Below are positions 1 to 8,318 of a stretch of 28,208 nt of DNA, piece after piece. Numbering within the stretch: the first letter of the stretch is position 1; every line of letters begins with the position of its first letter. Both the position numbers and the translations under genes were made by a program. This stretch comes from JBBROS01 sp043748985 (lineage in GTDB: Bacteria; Pseudomonadota; Alphaproteobacteria; Acetobacterales; Acetobacteraceae). Location: NCBI GenBank assembly GCA_043748985.1, contig JAYVEG010000211.1, positions 1 to 28,208 of the forward strand, given 5' to 3'. A model generated the notes under the pieces. That model made no database searches. It had not been told where the DNA came from and saw only the letters and a program-made list of their open reading frames with translations.

Positions 1-1378
1 GGCTGACGAGGAGGACGGTGCCGGGGTATTCGGACAGCATCTCCTGCAGGAGGTCGAGGGTTTCGAGGTCGAGGTCGTTGGTGGGTTCGTCGAGCACCAG
101 GAGGTTGCTTTGGCGGGCGAGGGCGCAGGCCAGCAGGAGACGGCCGCGCTCGCCGCCTGAGAGGACGCCGACGGGGGTGCGCGCCTGTTCCGGCTTGAAC
201 AGGAAGTCCTTCATGTAGCCGATGACGTGCCGCTTTTCTCCGCCGACGTCGACCTGGTCGCCGGCGCCGCCGGTGAGGGTGTCGGCTAGGGTGGCGTTGG
301 GGTCGAGCGCGGCGCGCTGCTGGTCCAGCGTGACCTCGGCGAGGCTGGTGCCGATTTTCACCTCGCCGCTGTCGGGCTCGTCTTTGCCGGTCAGCAGGTT
401 CAGCAGCGTTGTCTTGCCGGCGCCGTTCGGGCCGATGATGCCGAGCCGGTCGCCGCGGATGACGCGCATGGTGAGGTCCTGCACCACGACCTTGTCGTCG
501 TAGGCTTTGTGCACGTGTTTGGCGACGGCGACGAGCTTGCCCGATAGGTCTGCGTCGCTGGAGGCGAGGCGCAGGGTGGTGGCGGCCCCGCCGGCCTCGC
601 GCTTTTTCTGGCGGAGGGCGCCGAGTTCGCCGAGGCGGCGGACGTTGCGTTTGCGGCGGGCGGTGACGCCGTAGCGGAGCCAGTCCTCCTCGCGCAGGAT
701 CTGACGGCCGAGCTTGTGCAGGTCGCGTTCGGCCTCGGCCTCGATTTCCTCGCGCCAGGCCTCGAAATGGGCGAAGCCTCGGTCGATACGGCGGGTGACA
801 CCGCCGTCGAGCCAGACGAGGCTGCGCGACAGGTTTTCCAGCAGGCGGCGGTCGTGGCTGTTGAGCACGATGCCGGCGCGGAGTGATTTCAGCTCCTCCT
901 CCAGCCATTCGATGGCGGGCAGGTCGAGGTGGTTGGTGGGCTCGTCCAGCAGCAGCAGGTCGGGTGAGGGGGCCAGGGTGCGGGCCAGGGCGGCGCGGCG
1001 CTGCTGGCCTCCGGAGAGGTGGGCCGGGTCTTCTCGGCCGGTGAGGCCGAGCTGATCCAGCAAGGCGGCGGCGCGGTAGTGGTCGTCGTTCGGGCCCATT
1101 CCGGCCTCTACGTAGTCGAGCGTGGTGGCGAAGCCGGTGAGGTCAGGCTCCTGCGGGAGGTAGCGGACGGTGGTGCCGGGTTGGAGGAAGCGGGTTCCGG
1201 AATCGGCCTGCAGCATGCCGGCTGCGACCTTCAGCAGGGTGGACTTACCGGAGCCGTTGCGTCCGACGAGGCAGATGCGCTCGCCGGCGCCGACGCCAAT
1301 TTCGGCGCCGGCGAGGAGGGGGGCGGAGCCGAGGGCGAGGTGAATGTCCTGGAGCAGCAGCAGCGGAGTTTGGGCCAT
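1..1378 (-). CDS. uup: ABC-F family ATPase, Uup-like (3' end outside window)
   Basis: This is a soluble, duplicated ATP-binding protein with no membrane domain. Reading back from the ATG at 1378, 459 codons are visible before the left edge. The first nucleotide-binding domain has Walker A GRNGSGKST (about residues 38-46), the signature LSGGQQRR (120-127) and Walker B LLLDEPTNHLD (141-151). A charged linker follows, then a second domain with GPNGAGKTT, LSGGERGR and LDEPTNDLDLETL. Two complete nucleotide-binding cores in one chain with the DEPTNHLD/DEPTNDLD pair is the ABC-F hallmark. ABC-F proteins act on the ribosome; Uup is linked to ribosome function and to suppression of transposon precise excision. 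The C-terminal region that would separate Uup from EttA or other ABC-F members is cut off, so the symbol is tentative. No clear Shine-Dalgarno sequence precedes the start. It is divergent from the SBP gene at 1463 across 84 bases. Confidence 0.9.
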   Translation of the reverse strand, partial: MAQTPLLLLQDIHLALGSAPLLAGAEIGVGAGERICLVGRNGSGKSTLLKVAAGMLQADSGTRFLQPGTTVRYLPQEPDLTGFATTLDYVEAGMGPNDDHYRAAALLDQLGLTGREDPAHLSGGQQRRAALARTLAPSPDLLLLDEPTNHLDLPAIEWLEEELKSLRAGIVLNSHDRRLLENLSRSLVWLDGGVTRRIDRGFAHFEAWREEIEAEAERDLHKLGRQILREEDWLRYGVTARRKRNVRRLGELGALRQKKREAGGAATTLRLASSDADLSGKLVAVAKHVHKAYDDKVVVQDLTMRVIRGDRLGIIGPNGAGKTTLLNLLTGKDEPDSGEVKIGTSLAEVTLDQQRAALDPNATLADTLTGGAGDQVDVGGEKRHVIGYMKDFLFKPEQARTPVGVLSGGERGRLLLACALARQSNLLVLDEPTNDLDLETLDLLQEMLSEYPGTVLLVS

Positions 1379-1462
1379 GGGCGGGGTATGGGGGCAAGCC
1401 GCTGCCTGGGCAACCCGCCAGCGGTATGGCATGGACAACCGCGATAGGTCGGGAGGACCGAG

Positions 1463-2467
1463 ATGCGGATTTTGACCCTGCTGGCGATCCTGCTGGTTGG
1501 CCCGCCTGCTTCGGCCGAGGCGCTGCGGATCGGGTTGTTGCGCACGCTGTCGCCGGCGCCGCTGTTTCTGGCGATGGAGCGCGGTTATTTCCGCGACGAG
1601 GGGTTGCAGGCGGAGTTCCGGTTCTTCGAGGCGGCGCAGCCGATTGCGGCGGCGGCCGTCAGCGGGGACATCGATGTGGGGGTGACTGCGCTGACGGGCG
1701 GGTTCTTCAGCCTGGCCGGGCGGGGGACTTTGAAGGTGATCGGGGGGGCGCTGCATGAGCAGAAGGGGTATGAGGGCACGGCGGTGCTGGTGTCGACGAA
1801 GGCGTATGAGGCGGGGCTGACGTCGCTGGGGAAGCTGCCGGGGCACAGCATGGGGATCACGCAGTTCGGCAGCTCGTTCCACTATATGGCCGGGCGGATT
1901 GCGGAGCATGAGGGGTTCGACCTGAAGACGGTTACGCTGCGGCCGTTGCAATCCATCGGCAACATGCTGGCGGCGGTGCGGACCAACCAGGTTGATGCGA
2001 CGATGGCGATCGCGTCGCAGGCGAAGCCGGTGGAGGCGGCGGGCGAAGCGCGGATCATCGCGTGGGCCGGGGATGTGGCACCTTACGCAATCACCGCGGT
2101 GTTTGCGCCGTCGGGCATGGTGCGGGATCATGCCGATACGCTGATGCGGTTCACGCGGGCATATCAGCGCGGGATTGCCGATTATCGCGCCGCGTTCCTG
2201 CGGCTGGATGCGGCGGGCAAGCCGATCGAGGACGATGTGACCCGGGCGGCCATAGCGCCGATCCAGAAGTATGTGTTTTCCAGCGATCCGGAGGCGGCGC
2301 GCAAGATCATCGATGGCGCCGGGTATTACGACGAGGGCGGGAAACTCGACGCCGCCGACGTTGCGGGCCAGCTGCGGTGGTTCGTGGCGCAAGGGCTGGT
2401 GAAGACTGCCGTCGACGCTGCCGAGTTGATCGACACAAGGTTCACCGGGGTGCTGCCGGGGCAATGA
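1463..2467 (+). CDS. ABC transporter substrate-binding protein, NMT1/SsuA type
   Basis: A periplasmic binding protein of 334 residues. It starts with a cleavable signal peptide (hydrophobic stretch to about residue 18, ending PASAEA). It continues with IGLLRTLSPAPLFLAMERGYF, the N-terminal lobe pattern of nitrate/taurine/sulfonate/thiamine-precursor binding proteins, in which the ligand is met by a mobile cofactor-like pocket. GGAGG lies about seven bases before the ATG and fixes the start. The next two genes are the ATPase and permease of the same importer class, and the stop overlaps the ATPase start as ATGA, so the three form one operon. The ligand is not deducible: aliphatic sulfonate, taurine, nitrate or a pyrimidine precursor are all possible, and no dedicated catabolic gene lies alongside. 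Confidence 0.88.
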   Translation: MRILTLLAILLVGPPASAEALRIGLLRTLSPAPLFLAMERGYFRDEGLQAEFRFFEAAQPIAAAAVSGDIDVGVTALTGGFFSLAGRGTLKVIGGALHEQKGYEGTAVLVSTKAYEAGLTSLGKLPGHSMGITQFGSSFHYMAGRIAEHEGFDLKTVTLRPLQSIGNMLAAVRTNQVDATMAIASQAKPVEAAGEARIIAWAGDVAPYAITAVFAPSGMVRDHADTLMRFTRAYQRGIADYRAAFLRLDAAGKPIEDDVTRAAIAPIQKYVFSSDPEAARKIIDGAGYYDEGGKLDAADVAGQLRWFVAQGLVKTAVDAAELIDTRFTGVLPGQ

Positions 2468-3237
2468 CCGGCCTTACGGTCAGGATCGAGGGCGTTGGAC
2501 ACCGGTATGACGGGCGGCTGGTGCTGGATGGCATCGACCTTGTTGCCGAGCCCGGGCGGGTGCTGGTGCTTGTCGGGCCGTCCGGGTGCGGGAAGAGCAC
2601 GCTGCTGGGCATCGTTGCGGGGCTGGTGGCGCCGACGGCGGGGCGGGTGTTGGTGGAGGGGGCGGTGGCGGCGGATTGCCTCAATGTGATGACGCCGGTG
2701 TTCCAGGATTTCGCGTTGTTGCCGTGGCGGACGGTGGCGGGGAACGTGGCGCTGCCGCTGGAGGGCCGGTTGGCGACGGCGGCGGTGGGGGTGCGGGTGG
2801 CGGAAGCGCTGGCGATGATGGGGCTGGAGGAGTTTGCCGGCGCGTGGCCGAAGCAGCTTTCGGGTGGGATGCGGCAGCGCGTGGGCATCGCAAGGGCGCT
2901 GGCAGTGCGGCCGGCGTGCCTGCTGATGGACGAGCCGCTGAGTGCGTTGGATGCGCAGACGAGGACCCTGTTGCTGGATGAGTTCGCCCGGCTGATCGAG
3001 CGCGCCGCGACCACGACACTGTATGTCACCCACAACCTGACGGAGGCGGTGCGGCTGGGGCACCAGGTGGCGGTGCTGTCGCGCCGGCCGGGGCGGGTTC
3101 GGGAGGTGGTGCGGATCGACCGGCCGATCGGCGAACGCGCGCCGGACGACGCCGAGCTTGCGGCCATCGAGCGCGTGCTGTGGGACATGATCCGCGACGA
3201 CGCGGCGGCGGCGGCGCGGGAGGCCGTGCATGCCTGA
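2464..3237 (+). CDS. ABC transporter ATP-binding protein, SsuB/TauB type
   Basis: This cytoplasmic ATPase of 257 residues powers the importer formed with its neighbours. Walker A GPSGCGKST is at about residues 38-46, the Q-loop at Q81 (FQDFALLPWRT), the signature LSGGMRQR at 132-139, Walker B LLMDEP with SALD at 153-163, and the H-loop histidine at about 190 (YVTHNLTEAV). All catalytic elements are present, and the length is normal for the SsuB/TauB/NrtD family. A longer open frame begins at 2062, but the ATG at 2464 overlaps the SBP stop as ATGA and gives the correct family N-terminus, so I use it. It overlaps the permease start at 3230 by eight bases, which indicates translational coupling. 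Confidence 0.93.
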   Translation: MTGLTVRIEGVGHRYDGRLVLDGIDLVAEPGRVLVLVGPSGCGKSTLLGIVAGLVAPTAGRVLVEGAVAADCLNVMTPVFQDFALLPWRTVAGNVALPLEGRLATAAVGVRVAEALAMMGLEEFAGAWPKQLSGGMRQRVGIARALAVRPACLLMDEPLSALDAQTRTLLLDEFARLIERAATTTLYVTHNLTEAVRLGHQVAVLSRRPGRVREVVRIDRPIGERAPDDAELAAIERVLWDMIRDDAAAAAREAVHA

Positions 3238-4021
3238 GCTGTCGGGTCCCGTGCTGTTCCGGGCGCGTGGGTTCGCGCCGCGTTCCATGCCGGGCGCTGG
3301 CGTTTCGACGTTGGTCGCGATCGTGCTGTTGTGGCAGGGAGCGGCCTCGGCGGGGTGGGTCGACACGCGGTTCCTGCCGCCGCCGGTGGCGATCGCGCGG
3401 GCGCTGTGGTTGTTGATCCAGAGTGGGGAGTTGTGGCGGCACCTGGGCGCGTCGTTGCGGCGGCTGGCGATCGGCTGGTCGCTGGGGACGGTCTGCGGCA
3501 TTGCGCTTGGCTTTGCCGTCGGGTTGTCGAGCTGGGCGCGCTCCCCGGGGATGGCGGTGGTGTCGGCGCTGTTTCCCATCCCGAAGATCGCGCTGGTGCC
3601 GTTGTTCATCATCTGGTTCGGGATCGGCGAGGGGTCGAAGGTGATGACGCTGGGGTTCGGGGTGTTCTTCCCGACGGTGATCAACGTTGCGGCCGGGATC
3701 GATGCGTTGCCGCGCGGGCTGGTGCGGATGGGTCAGGCGTTCGGGCTGGGGCGTGTCGCCATCCTGCGGACGATCGTGTGGCCGGGCGTGTTGCCGGCGA
3801 TCCTCAGCAGTTTCCGGGTGACCAGTTCGATCGCCATCATCCTGCTGGTTGCGGCCGAGATGATCGGAGCGGAAGAAGGCATCGGCGCCTTCGTGCTGCA
3901 GGCCGGCAATCTTTATGACACCGATAATCTATTGGCAGGGATCGTCGTGCTGTCGGCGCTGGGTCTGACGGTGGCGTGGGTTTTGGGCTGGCTGGAGAGA
4001 AGACTGTTGCGGTGGCGATGA
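3230..4021 (+). CDS. ABC transporter permease, SsuC/TauC type
   Basis: An inner-membrane permease of 263 residues, the third component of the importer. It shows several hydrophobic segments, including VSTLVAIVLLWQGA near residue 25. The coupling-loop region is GLVRMGQAFGLGRVAILRTIVWPGVLP, which corresponds to the EAA loop contacting the ATPase, and PIPKIALVPLFIIWFGIGEGSK is typical of the SsuC/TauC/ThiX subgroup. The start overlaps the ATPase end. The operon seems to end here, because the next 545 bases carry only small doubtful ORFs. With SBP, ATPase and permease all present, this is the only importer in the window with a full gene set. Confidence 0.92.
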   Translation: MPELSGPVLFRARGFAPRSMPGAGVSTLVAIVLLWQGAASAGWVDTRFLPPPVAIARALWLLIQSGELWRHLGASLRRLAIGWSLGTVCGIALGFAVGLSSWARSPGMAVVSALFPIPKIALVPLFIIWFGIGEGSKVMTLGFGVFFPTVINVAAGIDALPRGLVRMGQAFGLGRVAILRTIVWPGVLPAILSSFRVTSSIAIILLVAAEMIGAEEGIGAFVLQAGNLYDTDNLLAGIVVLSALGLTVAWVLGWLERRLLRWR

Positions 4022-4065
4022 TGATTGCGCTATGGAACAAAACGTGAACGCAATTGGAGACTGCG

Positions 4066-4188
4066 ATGCCGGTGCTGTCTGCCCAGCTTTTTTTGTCCTT
4101 GCTTATCTGCCTCCAGATGGTTGCGGGCGGCCTGGTAAGGCTTTGGGTGATCGAGCAGCAGAAATTAATCCGTGAGGAAGCGAGTTGA
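4066..4188 (+). CDS. possible small membrane protein (40 aa)
   Basis: A short ORF in the gap after the permease. The product would be 40 residues, beginning MPVLSAQLFLSLLICLQMVAGG, a single hydrophobic helix, followed by a charged tail (IEQQKLIREEAS). GGAG lies about seven bases upstream of the ATG. A competing ORF at 4032-4175 in another frame has no hydrophobic logic. I do not recognise a family, and the length is too short for codon statistics to help. It may be real or chance. Confidence 0.3.
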   Translation: MPVLSAQLFLSLLICLQMVAGGLVRLWVIEQQKLIREEAS

Positions 4189-4201
4189 CGGCCTATGCCG
4201 C

Positions 4202-4221
4202 AACCTGGATTCCTCCAGGTT
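4202..4221. repeat. short perfect inverted repeat (7-bp arms)
   Basis: AACCTGG and CCAGGTT flank a six-base spacer, ATTCCT. No T-run follows, so an intrinsic terminator is not well supported. It sits between the two possible small ORFs in a relatively AT-rich stretch (4189-4360) with no other visible gene, and could be an operator, a weak hairpin or chance. Confidence 0.35.
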
Positions 4222-4360
4222 CATCGGGGGGACGGAGTTGCGCGAAATTGGATAAAATCGTGCTGCGCACGGTAATGTTATTTTAGCGCTATACGTCGTT
4301 GTTCGCCTCAGGTAGATTAGTTCGCATCCAGTTCGGCTGCTGGCCGTAACGGATTTTGGG

Positions 4361-4543
4361 ATGCATCAAGTGTCTGATTTCGACGCTTTTGAAACTATTG
4401 CCGCGTTCTTCCTTGTCGTGATCGGCGCGGTCCAGCTTGTTATATTTGCGTTTTTCGCGCTGAAACGTCTTGGCCGCCGCAGCCGCAGCGACGCGTCGCG
4501 CTACCGTCGCGCCGCGGATCGGCCGAGCTCCGCCCGCTTCTAG
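4361..4543 (+). CDS. possible small single-pass membrane protein (60 aa)
   Basis: The 60-residue product has an acidic N-terminus (MHQVSDFDAFET), one strong hydrophobic segment at about residues 13-34 (IAAFFLVVIGAVQLVIFAFF) and a strongly basic Arg/Ser-rich tail. That is the topology expected of a small inner-membrane protein with a cytoplasmic C-terminus. There is no convincing Shine-Dalgarno sequence: GGG lies directly against the ATG. It stands alone between the importer operon and the convergent tartrate dehydrogenase gene. I recognise no family. The membrane pattern is the only argument for it being real. Confidence 0.4.
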   Translation: MHQVSDFDAFETIAAFFLVVIGAVQLVIFAFFALKRLGRRSRSDASRYRRAADRPSSARF

Positions 4544-4566
4544 AGCGGACGGCGCCTATTGCGCGT

Positions 4567-5640
4567 TCAGGCGTTTGCGCTGCCGAGCGCAGACACGACC
4601 GCCCGGGTGACTTCCTTCGTCGTGGCCTTTCCACCCAAATCCGGCGTCATCGTGCCGTCGGCGCATACCTGTTCCACCGCGCGCATCAGCGTTGCCGCCG
4701 CGGCCGGTTCGCCCAGGTGTTCGAGCATCAGCGACGCGCTCCAGAATGTCGCGACCGGGTTGGCGATTCCCTTGCCGGTGATGTCGAAGGCGCTGCCGTG
4801 GATAGGCTCGAACATGCTGGGGAAGCGGCGTTCGGGGTCGACGTTGCCGGTGGGCGCGATGCCCAGGGAGCCTGCCAGTGCGGCAGCCAGGTCGGACAGG
4901 ATGTCGGCGTGAAGGTTTGTCGCGACGACGGTGTCGACGGTCTGCGGCTTCAGGACCATGCGGGTCGTCATGGCGTCCACCAGTTCCTTGTCCCACGTCA
5001 CGTCGGGAAACTCGGCTGCCACCTGGGTCGCGATCTCGTCCCAGAACACCATGCCGTGGCGCTGGGCGTTGCTCTTGGTCACGACGGTCAGGTGCTTGCG
5101 CGGGCGCTTTTGGGCCGCGTCGAAGGCGAAGCGCATGATGCGCTCCACGCCGCGCCGGGTGAAGATGCTGGTCTCGGTGGCGACCTCCTCGGGCAGGCCG
5201 CGATGGGCGCGGCCGCCATTGCCAGAATACTCGCCTTCGCTGTTCTCGCGCACGATCAGCCAATCGAGCTGTTCCGGGCCGACATTGCGCAGCGGGCTCG
5301 TTACGCCCGGCAGGATTCGCGTGGGACGGATGTTCGCGTATTGATCGAAGCCCTGGCAGATCGGCAGACGCAGGCCCCACAGCGTGATGTGGTCGGGGAT
5401 GTCTGCGGCACCCACGGCGCCAAACAGGATCGCGTCCATGCCACGGATTTGCGCCAGGCCGTCCGCGGGCATCAGCGCGCCGGTCTTGCGATACCGGGCG
5501 CTGCCCCAGTCGAAGGGCGTCACGTCGAGCTTGAAGCCGCCATCGCGTGCTGCCAGCGCCTCGAGCACTTCGAGGGCGGCGTCGACCACCTCGGGCCCGA
5601 TGCCGTCTGCCGGAATGGACGCGATGCGATACTGGCGCAT
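4567..5640 (-). CDS. ttuC: tartrate dehydrogenase/decarboxylase (TtuC/YeaU type)
   Basis: An NAD-dependent beta-decarboxylating dehydrogenase of 357 residues from the isocitrate/isopropylmalate dehydrogenase superfamily, which oxidises tartrate and/or decarboxylates D-malate in the cytoplasm. The order of motifs is GDGIGPEV-like IPADGIGPEVV near the N-terminus, QYANIRPTRILPGV (substrate arginines), ENSEGEYSG with the catalytic tyrosine, VTKSNAQRHGMVFWDE with the catalytic lysine, NLHADILSDLAAAL with metal-binding aspartates, and FEPIHGSAFDITGKG for NAD binding. The spacing YANIRP-(T)RILPGV with GNGGRAHRG favours tartrate/D-malate dehydrogenase over LeuB. GAGG lies seven bases upstream of the ATG. 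It is transcribed away from the dipeptide-type transporter across 217 bases, so a shared control region is possible. The exact substrate (tartrate versus D-malate) needs assay. Confidence 0.9.
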   Translation of the reverse strand: MRQYRIASIPADGIGPEVVDAALEVLEALAARDGGFKLDVTPFDWGSARYRKTGALMPADGLAQIRGMDAILFGAVGAADIPDHITLWGLRLPICQGFDQYANIRPTRILPGVTSPLRNVGPEQLDWLIVRENSEGEYSGNGGRAHRGLPEEVATETSIFTRRGVERIMRFAFDAAQKRPRKHLTVVTKSNAQRHGMVFWDEIATQVAAEFPDVTWDKELVDAMTTRMVLKPQTVDTVVATNLHADILSDLAAALAGSLGIAPTGNVDPERRFPSMFEPIHGSAFDITGKGIANPVATFWSASLMLEHLGEPAAAATLMRAVEQVCADGTMTPDLGGKATTKEVTRAVVSALGSANA

Positions 5641-5857
5641 GGGGAAACCTCGTTGCGTGGATGAGCGCCGGGTTCTAGCCCCGACTGCCCCACCTGGCCA
5701 AGGCCGGGCCGAACGACACTGTGCCGGGCGTCATGCTTCCGACGGGATGCCCGGACAAGGCTGAGACGCCCGAGCGGCCCGGCCGCCGGCCCCGGCTTGC
5801 GCCACTCCCGAATGCCCGGCAAATAGGCAGGGAACCGATCACGTCGCGGAGACCCCG

Positions 5858-7369
5858 ATGCGCCGACTTCTCATGGCCTTGATTGCCGCCTCGACGATCG
5901 GCGGGGTCGTGCACCAAGCCCACGCACAAGCCTTCCGCATTGCCCTCCGCGAGGACCCGGACACCCTGGATCCCACCACCGCCCGGACGTATGTGAGCCG
6001 GATCGTCTTCGCGTCCCTTTGCGACAAGCTGTTCGACATCAACGAGAAACTTGAGACGGTTCCGCAGCTGGCCACCGGCTATCAGTGGGCGTCGCCCACC
6101 GAACTGGTGATCGCGCTGCGCCCGGGTGTCGTTTTCCATGACGGCGAGAAGATGGATGCGGAGGCGGTGAAGTACTCGCTGATTCGCCATCTGACGATGC
6201 AGGGCAGTTTCCGCCGGACCGAGATCAACGCGATGGACCACATCGACGTCGTCGACCCTCTGACGGTGAAGATCGTGTTGAAGGCGCCATCCTCGCCGTT
6301 CCTGGCGCAGTTGACCGATCGGGCCGGTATGATCGTGTCGCCGAAGGCCGCGGAGGCCGCGGGGAAGGATTTCGGCTTGAAGCCGGTGTGTGCCGGGCCG
6401 TTCAAGTTCGTGGAGCGGGTGCCGCAGGACCGGATCGTGCTGGAGCGCTTCCCGCAGTATTGGGATGCCGCGAACATCAAGCTGGACCGCGTGACGTTCC
6501 AGCCGATCCCCGACAGCTCCGTGCGGCTGGCGAACCTTCAGGCTGGGAGCCTGGACCTTTCGGAGAACATCACGCCCACGGATGTGGAGGCGGTGACTAA
6601 GAACCCGCGGCTCAAGCTGGCCCCGTCGGACAGCCTCGGCTACCAGACTATCGCGTTCAACGTCGGCAACGGCCCGCGGGCGAAGGCGCCGATCGGCGCG
6701 GATTCGCGTGTGCGCCGGGCGTTCGAGTTGTCGATTGACCGCGAGGCGCTGGTCCAGGTCGTGTATAATGGATTGTATGCCACCACCGCCCAGGCCGTTT
6801 CGCCGAGCAGCCCGTTCTACAACCCGGCCCTGAAGCCGCAGCCGCGCGACATCGCGAAGGCCAAGGCGCTGCTGAAGGAAGCCGGGGTGACGCTTCCAGT
6901 CGTGGTCAACATGACGGTTCCAAACAACCCCGACCTTCGGCAGGCCGGCGAGGTCATGCAGTCGATGGCGGCCGAGGCCGGCTTCGACGTGAAGCTGACG
7001 GCATCGGAATACGCATCGGCGTTAAACGCGGCCACGAGAGGCGAGTTCGAGGCGTTCCTGACCGCGTGGTCCGGCCGGGTGGATCCTGACGGGAACCTGT
7101 TCGGCTTCCTGCACAGTGGCGGCGCGCTGAACGACGGCAAGTATGCGAATGCCGACGTCGACCGTCTGCTGGAAAAGGCGCGCGGGACGGCGGACGTGGC
7201 GGAGCGCCGGGGCATCTATGCGGATTTCTGGAAGATCGAGGCTCAGGATCTGCCGCTCCTTTATTTGTGGCAGCAGAAGAACCTGGTCGGAATGTCGGCC
7301 AAGGTCGTCGGCTTTCGCCCGATCGCCGACGGCATGATCCGGCTGCAGGGTGTGAGCCTGGCGAAATAG
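5858..7369 (+). CDS. ABC transporter substrate-binding protein, family 5 (dipeptide/nickel type)
   Basis: A periplasmic binding protein of 503 residues. It has a signal peptide (hydrophobic core LLMALIAASTIGGVV, cleavage near AHAQA), then FRIALREDPDTLDPTTARTYVSRIVFASLCDKLFD, the usual opening of the DppA/OppA/NikA family. LRPGVVFHDGEKMDAEAVKYSL is the conserved family 5 segment. GGAG lies six bases before the ATG. The two permease genes follow after one base and by overlap, so it is the binding subunit of that importer. Ligands of this family include peptides, nickel, glutathione and sugars; the sequence alone does not decide. Its divergent neighbour is tartrate dehydrogenase. Confidence 0.93.
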   Translation: MRRLLMALIAASTIGGVVHQAHAQAFRIALREDPDTLDPTTARTYVSRIVFASLCDKLFDINEKLETVPQLATGYQWASPTELVIALRPGVVFHDGEKMDAEAVKYSLIRHLTMQGSFRRTEINAMDHIDVVDPLTVKIVLKAPSSPFLAQLTDRAGMIVSPKAAEAAGKDFGLKPVCAGPFKFVERVPQDRIVLERFPQYWDAANIKLDRVTFQPIPDSSVRLANLQAGSLDLSENITPTDVEAVTKNPRLKLAPSDSLGYQTIAFNVGNGPRAKAPIGADSRVRRAFELSIDREALVQVVYNGLYATTAQAVSPSSPFYNPALKPQPRDIAKAKALLKEAGVTLPVVVNMTVPNNPDLRQAGEVMQSMAAEAGFDVKLTASEYASALNAATRGEFEAFLTAWSGRVDPDGNLFGFLHSGGALNDGKYANADVDRLLEKARGTADVAERRGIYADFWKIEAQDLPLLYLWQQKNLVGMSAKVVGFRPIADGMIRLQGVSLAK

Positions 7370-7370
7370 C

Positions 7371-8318
7371 ATGAACGCCCATCTCGGCCGCCGGCTGTTG
7401 CAGGTCTTGCCCACGATTCTGCTGGTCAGCGTCCTGGTGTTCGCCCTGCAGCAGCTCATGCCCGGCGACCCTGCCGTGGTGCTGGCCGGCGAGGAGCGGG
7501 GGGACCCGCAGGTGCTGGCGCAGATCCGGGTCGAGTTGTGGCTCGATCGGTCGCTGCCGGTGCAATACCTGCACTGGATCGGTGGGGTGGTGCGCGGCGA
7601 CCTGGGGTTCAGCTGGCGCATCCGCCAGCCGGTGGCGCAGCTGATCCTGACGAAGCTGCCGGTGACGTTGCAGCTGGGTGGGATGGCCTTCGTGATCGCG
7701 CTGTGCATCGGGGTGCCGATGGGAATCCTGTCGGCGGTGTTCCGCAACCGCCCGCTGGATTACGTGGCGAACTTCGTGGGGCTGGCCGGGCTGTCGACGC
7801 CGAACTTCTGGCTGGGGATCATGCTGATCCTTCTGGTTTCCGTGAACCTCGGTTGGCTGCCGCCGTCGGGCTACGTGCCTTTGACCGAGGATTGGCGGCA
7901 GTCGCTGGCCACCACCATCATGCCGGCCTTCGTGCTGGGCAACGCCATCGCTGCCATCCTGATGCGCCATACCCGCAGCGCGATGCTGACGGCGCTGGAC
8001 CAAGATTACGTGCGGACGGCGCGGGCGAAGGGGCTGCGGGAGTTCCGCGTGGTGATCCGGCACGCCTTCCGCAACGCGCTGGTGCCGGTGGTGACGCTGG
8101 GCGCGCTCGAACTCGGCACGCTGTTGTCCGGTGCCGTGTTGACGGAGCAGGTGTTCAGCATCCCGGGGTTCGGCAAGCTGGTGGTCGATGCGGTGTTCAA
8201 CCGCGATTATCCCGTGGTGCAGGGCGTGGTGCTGGTCACGGCCGCACTGTATATCCTGCTGAATTTGTTGGCAGACGTGCTCTATAGCGTCATCAATCCG
8301 CGGCTGCGCTCGGCATGA
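7371..8318 (+). CDS. ABC transporter permease, DppB type
   Basis: First membrane subunit of the dipeptide-type importer, 315 residues. It has the DppB pattern of an N-terminal helix (RRLLQVLPTILLVSVLVFALQQL), then LMPGDPAVVLAGEE, the periplasmic loop and five further helices. The cytoplasmic coupling loop is QDYVRTARAKGLREFRVVIRHAFRNALVPVVT, and the C-terminal part carries the typical EQVFSIPGFGKLVVDAVFNRDYPVVQG. Length and motif order are normal. Its start is one base after the SBP stop, and its stop overlaps the next gene as ATGA. Confidence 0.94.
   Translation: MNAHLGRRLLQVLPTILLVSVLVFALQQLMPGDPAVVLAGEERGDPQVLAQIRVELWLDRSLPVQYLHWIGGVVRGDLGFSWRIRQPVAQLILTKLPVTLQLGGMAFVIALCIGVPMGILSAVFRNRPLDYVANFVGLAGLSTPNFWLGIMLILLVSVNLGWLPPSGYVPLTEDWRQSLATTIMPAFVLGNAIAAILMRHTRSAMLTALDQDYVRTARAKGLREFRVVIRHAFRNALVPVVTLGALELGTLLSGAVLTEQVFSIPGFGKLVVDAVFNRDYPVVQGVVLVTAALYILLNLLADVLYSVINPRLRSA

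Noticed and set aside
2326..3684. 452-codon minus-strand open frame
   Set aside because: It lies opposite the importer ATPase and permease genes and is rich in Arg/His/Pro/Gln, the signature of a shadow frame in GC-rich DNA.
4032..4175. 47-codon ORF in the 4022-4566 gap
   Set aside because: No hydrophobic or motif pattern and no ribosome-binding site; the overlapping frame at 4066 is the better candidate.
5641..5857. Possible regulator site between ttuC and the family 5 SBP
   Set aside because: I looked for a long palindrome or regulator half-sites and saw only short GC-rich matches, not enough to call a site.
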